64,000 nt of DNA from Tipula vernalis (lineage: Eukaryota > Arthropoda > Insecta > Diptera > Tipulidae), in assembly GCA_958295665.1 (NCBI GenBank), contig OY282559.1:132411241-132475240 (forward strand), read 5' to 3'. How positions within the stretch are numbered: position 1 is the stretch's first letter; every line of letters begins with the position of its first letter. This document shows positions 57,030-64,000 of the stretch, piece after piece. The notes below the pieces were generated by a model. The model was not told where the DNA came from. It worked only from the letters and a program-made list of their open reading frames with translations, and did no database searches. Made by a program: the position numbers and the translations under genes.

Positions 57030-57340
57030 AATTTTTTATAAAAAAGAAAAATTCTTTATTATTATTAATTTTTTATTATTTTAATATTTTTAGCTTCCTT
57101 ATAGTAACAATCTGTTTTATTTTAAAAAAAATCGATTTCGGATGCTTTCGCCTTCCTTTCTCAATTTTTAATTTAATATTAATCAATTAATATTAAATTA
57201 AAAATTTAGAAAGGAAGGCGAAAGCATCCGAAATCGATTTTTTAAAAAATAAAACAGATTGTTACTATAAGGAAGCTAAAAATATTAAAATAATAAAAAA
57301 TAAATAATAATAAAGAATTTTTCATTTTTTATAAAATATT
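57030..57340. repeat. Near-perfect 155-bp-arm inverted repeat
   Basis: Left arm 57030-57182 and right arm 57187-57340 are almost exact reverse complements with a four-base centre (TCAA at 57183-57186). The centre is TTAATTTAATATTAA / TTAATATTAAATTAA. AGGAAGGCGAAAGCATCCG and CAGATTGTTACTATAAGG of the right arm are matched in the left arm; only a few indels and changes are seen, mainly at the outer ends. A transcript would form a long uninterrupted hairpin. No ORF. Confidence 0.9.
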
Positions 57341-57529
57341 TTGACAGTTGTTCAATTGTTCGAAATTTATTCTATGTTTTTTAAGAAAATGTTATAAAGA
57401 TCGATCAGTGCCATCTATCATTAAACATTTAATTAACTTATGTCTAATAGATAGTGCTGGTGTAGAATATACTATTTTTGTACGTACTATTTTGAAATGA
57501 TATTGCCGCCCTTTTTAGTAAATTCGCGC
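57341..57529. other. Short interval, no gene
   Basis: AT-rich DNA between the inverted repeat and the first BEL copy 2 coding remnants. Nothing recognised. Confidence 0.5.
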
Positions 57530-58420
57530 TTTTTCAGTTTGGGAGCGACTTATTCTTCGATATAATTTGCAATGGCGAGAGATACCTTCCGAAGACGAAA
57601 CTGGTGGCTCACAACACCCACCTAGGATGGGTGATTCCAGGAACGCCAATTCATTGTGAAGTTGACAATAAAGAAGCTCAATTTAATCTTCATCTGGATG
57701 TTGATCTGACTCTCAGAAAATTTTAGGAAATTGAAGAAATCAAAGACGTCATTCACTACAGCGAGAAAGAGAAACTTTGTCTTGAGCATTTCCAAAGTAA
57801 TGTTGGTAGATCCGAAGATGGGAAATACTTAGTTAGTCTACCATTCAAAAACGACTTACAAAAATTGGGTAATTCAAAGATTATGGCTGTAAAACGATTT
57901 ACTAATTTGGAAAAGCGATTCTCTCGTGATGCTTCATTTAAGAAACAATTTTCCCAATTCATGGAACAATATTTAGAACTAGGGCATATAAAATTTACGG
58001 ATGATACCGGTGAAGAGCAGTACTACATGCCACATCACGGGGTAATAAAGGAAAGCAGTACAACGACCAAACTCCGGGTTGTTTTTGATGGCTCAGCCAA
58101 GACAACGCACGGAAATTCGCTGAAAGATCAGTTAGCTGTTTGGCCAGTTGTACAATTAAGTTTAGTAGAGATAATACTCCGATTTCGTTCACACAAAATT
58201 GTATTCATGGCCGACATTGAGAAGATGTTCCGGCCAATCTGGGTCAATGGAAAGGATATCGAATATCAAAAGATCATATAGAGGAAAGAGTCATATGAAA
58301 AACTGCGCATCTACAAACTTCTAACAGTCAGTTCGGTATGACATTACGGATGGTATGACATCAGCTCCATTTTTAGCGACGCAGACAGGATTTAATTTGT
58401 CTGTTGGGAAAAGGAGGATT
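57530..58420 (+). pseudogene. pol: Protease end and reverse transcriptase, BEL copy 2
   Basis: It begins GSDLFFDIICNGER and LGWVIPGTPIH, the end of the BEL protease. The RT lead-in LRKF*EIEEI has a stop (57724) where Trp is usual. One frame continues through KYLVSLPFKND and FMEQYLELGHIKFTDD, then YYMPHHGVIKESSTTTKLRV, VFDGSAKTTHGNSLKDQL (fingers) and VFMADIEKMFRPIWVNG (motif A, catalytic Asp). A TAG stop at about 58279 follows. Further on, the stretch that should hold NTVTYG and the catalytic YVDD box is scrambled and mostly missing: at 58384-58430 the sequence passes from QTGFNL straight to GKGGFNLRKWACT. Thus the polymerase active site is deleted. Confidence 0.85.
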
Positions 58421-59520
58421 TAATCTTCGTAAGTGGGCATGCACTTTCCCAGAAGCCAACAAAGATATTCCACTGACTGATTTTGAAAGTGATTCTCAGG
58501 CCGTATCAGTACTGGGAATTAGGTATTCTCCAGTAAATAATACTTTTCAATTCAAGGTGAATTTAGTACATCGCAAACTAACAAAACGCAGCAAGTTGTC
58601 GGAAGCGTCAAAAATATTTGACCCAATTGGGTGGTTGTCACCAACAATAATTAAAATTAAAATATTGTTCCAGAGTCTGTGGCTGTTAGGAATTCATTGG
58701 GATGAATCATTACCAAATCCAAATTTTGAAAACTACTCAGCGATTAGAGGCAACTTGGGCAGATTGGAAAACATCCGGATACATAGATGGTTGTACACCG
58801 CAGGAGTTGGAATTGCACGGTTTTGCAGATGCATCCGAATTGGCATATGCTGCTGTCATATATAGTAGAGTGAATACCGAAAACGGGTATAAGATAAATC
58901 TAGTCACCGCAAAGACAAAAGTGGCACCAATCAAAACAATCAGCATGCAGTTTTGCTGACAAGGCTGATGTTATCTGTGTTGGAAATATTCAAGAGCAAG
59001 GTAACACTCAAATATCGGTTATGGACAGACTCAACAATTGTGCTGAACTGGATATCCTCATGTCCAAGGAGATGGCAGACTTATGTAGCCAATAGGGTTT
59101 CCTTCGTTTTGCAACGTACCAGCCACAGTCATTGGAGTCATGTGCCGTCCACCGACAACCCAGCTGACAGCGCTTCGCGTGGTTTATTTCCAGATGAATT
59201 AATCAATTACAGTTTATGGTGGAATGGTCCACATTGTCTAACCAAAACAGACGGAAATTGGCCAAGTCAATCTCGAATTAATTCGGAATCAGCAGATGCA
59301 GCATGCAAACTTAAAGGATTTAGCAATAGAGATATGAAAAGAATTGCGAAGAAAATGAGCTACTAACTACTCCAGACACATGGGCTTTAGAAGGGCAAAT
59401 ATTTAGTCTGATAGATAAAGAAAGAAGCACAACAAATGGGCACTTTCATCATATTCATAATTATGCGACTACAAATCCTTATCCTATACGAAGAAAAAGA
59501 CGAAACCAACAACCAGACCT
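58400..59520 (+). pseudogene. pol: RT thumb and RNase H, BEL copy 2
   Basis: Frame 58404-58865 reads GFNLRKWACTFPEANKD, VSVLGIRYSPVNNTFQFKV and SKIFDPIGWLSPTIIKIK, the RT thumb of BEL/Pao. After a frame change the RNase H follows: ELHGFADASELAYAAVIYSR (first Asp) and VTAKTKVAPIKT (the RLEL block after it is corrupted). After another change come RLWTDSTIVLNWIS (Asp), RRWQTYVANRVSFV and WSHVPSTDNPADSASRGLFP. The last readable motif is NYSLWWNGPHCL. Integrase is not present downstream. Three or more frame breaks. Confidence 0.85.
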
Positions 59521-59532
59521 ACACTGACTACC

Positions 59533-59860
59533 TGTGAGAAACCACTATTTAGAACAAGCATGCGAACAAGCACTGCTCGTCGCCCCACAAGATGTTCGAT
59601 ATATTCCGGATGTTTAACAATCGCCTGCTGCCGCGTATAATTAATCCCTGGACAACAGGCACACAATGGAATTCTAAACCATAGTAAAGTACGGGGTTCT
59701 TAAAAAAAATCTAATGTTTGTTCCTTGTATACCTACTGGATTTAATTGCCTTGCCAATGTCTCAAATCATCTGCACCATGACCAAACATCACTTTTTAAA
59801 GTCTATATTCTCTAGTCTAGTCTATTACTAAGTATCATTAAAAAATGGTTGTTTGTTACA
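59533..59860 (+). repeat. Candidate 5' LTR of BEL copy 3
   Basis: The region between the end of BEL copy 2 and the gag start of copy 3 starts TGTGAGAAACC (59533) and ends TTGTTACA (about 59855), giving the usual TG...CA ends. The other LTR lies beyond the window, so limits are inferred from position only. No clear primer site was identified. Confidence 0.35.
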
Positions 59861-59988
59861 TATATAATTGCGGGATATTCATCAAATACGTCAAGCAACA
59901 ACTGGCGGATATCCAAACAACTGTACCGTGAAGCAGACACTCGTTGTTCCACTAACTAGCCGCAACTTAGTCAATTACAGCTATAGGC

Positions 59989-61645
59989 ATGGAACAGCTA
60001 TTGCAGAAACAAAAGCAAAAGACAGAAGACATAGAGCAGCTCATCACAAACTATAAATAAGATGGAGCAATATGAAAAACGAAAACAAAAAAAAAAAAAA
60101 TAACAGCTTTGAAGAAGCTATACAAAGAGAACATCGATGACGACAATTTAATAAGAGAATTTCAACCACCACTGAAGTCAACAGATCAGTACTACAAGGA
60201 TAAGTGTGGCAGGTAATTACCAAAAAACTATTGAGTAAATGCGACAACGCCTCCTAAACGATTCGGGGCTGCCATCCACACCACTTCCAACAATTTAATC
60301 AATTTTAAACAACTCAGCATCACCCCATCTGTACAGATCAACAACACTGACACAGAGGCATCACCAAGCGAATTCAGGCGTAGTCCATTACCCGAAACGT
60401 CAAATGTTGAGTCAAACATTGAATTCAGACAATCGCCAGAATTCAAACAACAATTAAAACAACAAGACATCAAAATGAGGAGCTTATACAAAGAGATAAG
60501 GTCCACAAAAAACAAATTGGAACAAGGAGAAGCTGAAGCATCATTAAATTTATCAATAACTCCCATGGAGAGAATGATGAATCAAGTATCAGATCTTCAC
60601 GACAACATATGCCTGGAGGCGACTGAGGATGATGAAACAACAACAAAATACTTCATAGATGAATACTACGACACAATACGAAAAGCGTATGACGAAATAG
60701 TAGTAGAGGTGATCATGAAGAACAAACAATACAAAGCCGGCAGTAATCGACCGGCAGAAATTACGCTTCCCGAAATACAAATACCCCACTTTAATGGAGA
60801 ATACATGAAATGGATGGCATTTCATGACGTCTTTGAACAATTAGTGCACAACAATCAAGCACTTAACAACACACACAAGATTAATTATCTAAAGTCCTAC
60901 ATTGGAGGTCAAGCAGCCAGGAGAAAACTATGAACCCGCATGGGACATAATCAAAACAAGATACGATAATCGCAGGATGAACGTAAACAAATACATTCAT
61001 ACCTTGATGGCACAACCAACAATAAATACCGAATCCGCACCAGCCATAAGAGGATTATACGACACGACCAGAGAATGTTTACATGCAATCAAGCACCTAG
61101 GAATCAACACTGATTCTTGGGATCAAATAGTGATATTATTGGCCAAAAAACTGGATCACGAATCCCTGAGAGCATACGAGATGTAACTAGAGAATCCAAG
61201 AGAAAATCAAACTCTTAAAAATTGCATGAAGTTCCTTGAATCGCGTTTTACGTCATTAGAAGCAGTTTATCGAGAAAAATCGTCAAACTTTCGTAAACCA
61301 GCAACTACTACAAAAACATCTCTATTGACAACGAGTCCAACCAAAGCCTGCATTGTCTGCAACCAAAGCCATCACCTTGCAGATTGTTCTAAATTTAAAG
61401 CAATGAACATTCTTGACAAAAATCAGCTGGTATCATTATTGCAACTATGTAGAAGGTGTCTTAAAAGCGACCACGCGTTAGCCGAATGTAAGGCTAATAC
61501 ATCATGTCAACAATGCAAAGGACGGCATCACCAGCTACTACAAAATAAGATGATTGAATCAATAACAACCAAACCCGGATCAGCAAACAACAACAATGCT
61601 ACATTACACGCTAGTACAAATGACGCGTACATTTTCTACAACTAA
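59989..61645 (+). pseudogene. gag: Gag of BEL copy 3
   Basis: The first ATG in context is at 59989 (MEQLLQKQKQKTEDIEQL, coiled-coil-like). The reading frame is lost around 60058-60210 and resumes. Frame 60475-60933 carries LPEIQIPHFNGEYMKWMAFH and LVHNNQALNNTHKINYLKSY, the hallmark BEL/Pao capsid motif. After a frame change comes YEPAWDIIKTRYDNRRMNVN, and after a TAA at 61184 in the same region FLESRFTSLEAVYREKSSN. Zinc knuckles follow: CIVCNQSHHLADC, CRRCLKSDHALAEC and a partial CQQCKGRHH. Gag binds and packages element RNA. At least four lesions. The frame overlaps the protease frame by about 50 bases. Confidence 0.85.
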
Positions 61646-62210
61646 GAATGGGCAAGATTGTCATTTACGTGCCATTATAGATCCTTGCTCACAAGCCACG
61701 TTCATCACTTCAAACGCAGTAAACAGATTACAAACAAAAACGCGTAGCACAGAATTGCATGTCACTGGCATTTGCGCAAACAACAAAGAAATAATCAAAA
61801 AGGCTGCTAAACTATCAATTATGCCTCAATTTCAATCGAGGTATAACCTGGAAATAGAAGCTTACGTAGTGAATAAAATTACAGACAACCAACCACGGAG
61901 AACAATAACAAGCCAGACTTGGAAAAATGTACCTCAGATGGCCGATCCTAACTTACTTACGTCAGCATCGATAGACTTACTTATTGGTGCAGATTACTAT
62001 GCCGATATAGTATTACCGGATATAATAAAAATAAACAATCAACAACCAATTGCTCAACGTACAAGGTTTGGGTGGATAATATTAGGAAGATCTAATAATT
62101 CACACTCAACAGACGAGCCGTTAACCAAAACCGTAGCAATCACAACAAAGGAAAATACAGCTGATGAAATTGAGAAAATCCTCAAGAAATTTTGGGAAAT
62201 AGATCAACTA
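61640..62210 (+). pseudogene. pol: Aspartic protease domain of BEL copy 3
   Basis: First part of the 336-codon frame 61596-62606. CHLRAIIDPCSQATFITSNA holds the active-site region; the usual D-S/T-G is D-P-C here, a variant I recall for some BEL/Pao proteases, though it could be a mutation. TELHVTGICANN, LLTSASIDLLIGADYYADIV (second half of the fold) and RTRFGWIILGRS follow. The frame is intact across the domain and runs straight into RT. Protease would cut Gag-Pol into its parts. Confidence 0.8.
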
Positions 62211-63175
62211 CATCCGCCGAGAAAACTTACTACTGATGAAGAAGAATGTGAACAACATTTTCGAAACTCCCACAAAAGAGAATCAGACGATAGATACACT
62301 CTTAAAATTCCGTTCCAACAACAGGCAGACCTAGGAGATTCCAAAAAGATGGCAACAGTAGGATTTCTCCAACCAGAAAGGCAACTCATGAAGAACAACG
62401 AATTAGTCACACAATACAAAGAATTCATACAAGAATATGAATATCTCGGACATATGAAGAACATTCAACCAACAAAATTGAACGACGGAAAATATTACAT
62501 GCCCCTTCATGCGGTCCTCAAGCCATCAAGTACTACAACAAAGTTAAGAGTAGTTTTTGATGCGTCCTCCAAAACAACCAACGGCCGGTCATTAAATGAT
62601 GTATAATGCATGTTGGTCCCAAAATACAACAAGACCTGTGGCATATCGTAATGAGATGGCGAAAGCACAAATATGTCTTCACAGCCGACATAGAGAAAAT
62701 GTTTCGGCAGATTTGGATAAACAAGGAAGATATAAACTTTCAACGAATTTTGTGGCGAAACTCCTCTTCAGAAAAGATTCAAGAGTACTAACTTAACACA
62801 GTAACATACGGAACAGCAGCTGCCACTTATCTTGCAGTAAAAACTTTAAATCAGCTCGCAGAAGACGAAAGAAAGAACTTTCCTACGGCATGCAAGGCAT
62901 TACAAACAGATTTCTACGTCGATGATCTCATGACAGGCTGCGACACAATCAAAGAAGCATTCAAATCCAACTAACGGAAGTACTTCAAAAAGGAGGCTTT
63001 AATTTAAGAAAATGGACAAGCAACCAAACACAGCTCTTAATCAACGTAGCCGACAGAGAACTAACAGAATCACATAAAATTGAAATCGATCAAAGCATAA
63101 AATCCCTTGGACTTTTTTGGAAGCCTAAAGCGGATGTATTTGAGTTTAATATAAACGTACCAATTCCAAGTGGCA
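62211..63175 (+). pseudogene. pol: Reverse transcriptase of BEL copy 3
   Basis: Motifs in order: LKKFWEIDQLHPPRK, RYTLKIPFQQQADLGDSKK, YKEFIQEYEYLGHMKN, YYMPLHAVLKPSSTTTKLRV, VFDASSKTTNGRSLNDV, then a frame change at 62606. GPKIQQDLWHIVMRWRKHKY, VFTADIEKMFRQIWIN (motif A Asp) and QRILWRNSSSEKIQEY follow. After an in-frame stop at about 62789 come NTVTYGTAAATYLAVK and FYVDDLMTGCDTIKEA (YVDD at 62915-62926). A frame change near 62970 leads to VLQKGGFNLRKWTSNQ and SLGLFWKPKADVFEF. All catalytic Asp are present; one stop and two frame changes disable it. Confidence 0.9.
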
Positions 63176-64000
63176 AGTTGACGAAGCGAATTATTCTCTC
63201 CACGACTGCTAAGCTATTTGATCCATTAGGATGGCTAGCACCAGTAATAATAACACCAAAGATAATGTTACAAAATATGTGGCTTATGGGTCTCACATGG
63301 GATGAACCGGTTCCTGAAGCCATAGGTCAACAATGGTTAAACTTTAAAGACAAACTACAGCTTCTCAGTGACATAAAAGTTCCAAGATGGATAAATTACA
63401 CACCTGAATCACAGATTGAGGTTTACGGCTTCAGCGATGCTTCAGAACAAGCCTATGCCGCCTGCGTCTACCTAAAAGTAACCAATAAAGAAAATGAAGT
63501 GAGCATCAACCTTACGAAATCAAAAGTAACATTACCAAGGCTTGAACTAAATGGCACTCTTTTATTGGCTAAATTACTTAACGAAGTAAAACAAGCATTA
63601 GAAATACAGCAAGCAACAACTATCGCATGGACCGATTCAACCATAGTGCTGTCATGGATACAAGGAGATATTCAGAAATATGAAACTTATGTTGCCAACA
63701 GAGTATCGGAGATTAGGAATTTTACCGAACCATATTAATGGCGCCACATCCATCAGGCGACAACCCAGCTGATTGCGCGAGCCGCGGAATAACGGTTGAT
63801 GAACTGATAAATCATAAACTCTGGTGGTCCGGACCACATTGGCTGAAAAACAATCACGAATACCCTCCAAATATAAAAAAACTGTTTTGAACCAGAAAAA
63901 CAACAACCAACAGAACTAAAAAATATCAACTTCACTACCATCACAGAGGATGATGACAGGATAGTTCATTTAATAAATAAAATATCCAGTTTCACTAAAC
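63176..64000 (+). pseudogene. pol: RT thumb and RNase H of BEL copy 3 (partial at window end)
   Basis: The 186-codon frame 63178-63738 begins LTKRIILSTTAKLFDPLGWL and continues with ITPKIMLQNMWLMGLTWDEP (thumb). RNase H follows: EVYGFSDASEQAYAACVYLK (Asp), SKVTLPRLELNGTLLLAKLL (Glu in RLEL) and TTIAWTDSTIVLSWIQGD (Asp), then TYVANRVSEIRNF. A stop with frame change at 63736 precedes GDNPADCASRGITVDELINH and LWWSGPHWL. The sequence continues towards the pre-integrase linker and leaves the window. All RNase H catalytic residues I recognise are intact. Confidence 0.9.

Larger units (their letters stand above)
57530..59520 (+). mobile_element. Decayed BEL/Pao retrotransposon, + strand (copy 2)
   Basis: A pol fragment from the end of protease to the end of RNase H, truncated on the left and lacking integrase. 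It has moderate decay: long open pieces with a handful of stops, frame changes and one informative deletion. It is directly followed by the candidate LTR of BEL copy 3. Confidence 0.8.
59533..64000 (+). mobile_element. BEL/Pao retrotransposon, + strand (copy 3), cut by window edge
   Basis: Gag, protease, RT and RNase H follow in order with long open frames; integrase must lie beyond 64000. It is the best preserved LTR element here: protease and the RT start are fused in one 336-codon frame and the YVDD box is intact. Frame breaks lie near 60060, 60930, 61187, 62606, 62970 and 63738. Confidence 0.85.

Overview
This window reads as AT-rich, non-coding insect heterochromatin or repeat-dense intergenic DNA. 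The host guess (an insect, probably a dipteran) rests on the mix of families: Jockey, I/LOA-type, Ty3/Gypsy and BEL/Pao retroelements, with tRNA-Lys and tRNA-Leu primer sites. No host protein-coding gene could be supported. Every recognisable coding stretch belongs to a transposable element, and nearly all are broken by stops, frameshifts or deletions.

Layout. 1-5650: a satellite with three nested periods (about 148-bp monomers, a 445-bp trimer, a 2,672-bp block of six trimers) that decays at its right edge. 8.4-11.9 kb: a decayed + strand Ty3/Gypsy copy. 12.2-12.6 kb: a - strand non-LTR fragment. 14.2-18.4 kb: a decayed - strand I/LOA-type non-LTR element. 21.8-28.4 kb: two related Jockey elements, the younger (- strand) inserted at the poly(A) junction of the older (+ strand). 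The displaced tail and target-site duplication of the older one survive on the far side. 30.88-39.31 kb: an 8.4-kb - strand Ty3/Gypsy element with both LTRs, a tRNA-Lys-type primer site and a flanking AGCT duplication. One LTR ends in a tRNA-Lys(CUU)-derived segment joined to a 22-bp inverted copy of the LTR's own other end. 39.5 kb: a gag scrap. 44 kb: an 8-bp minisatellite. 45.3-49.5 kb: a decayed AT-rich long-period repeat. 49.5-54.3 kb: BEL/Pao pieces in opposite orientations. 55.2-56.1 kb: an 11-bp minisatellite beside an envelope-like remnant. 57.0-57.3 kb: a near-perfect inverted repeat. 57.5-59.5 kb and 59.5-64 kb: two + strand BEL/Pao copies, the last running off the window.

How the parts relate. 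Nothing here forms a host pathway. The coding parts are retroelement Gag (RNA packaging), protease, reverse transcriptase/RNase H, and integrase (LTR elements) or AP endonuclease (non-LTR elements). The Jockey copy at 23.7-28.4 kb (one stop in ORF1, two frameshifts in ORF2) and the last BEL copy are the least decayed, so they probably inserted last. The points most worth following up are the tRNA-Lys/LTR chimera, the multi-level satellite with its conserved dyad, and the datable nesting of the Jockey pair.
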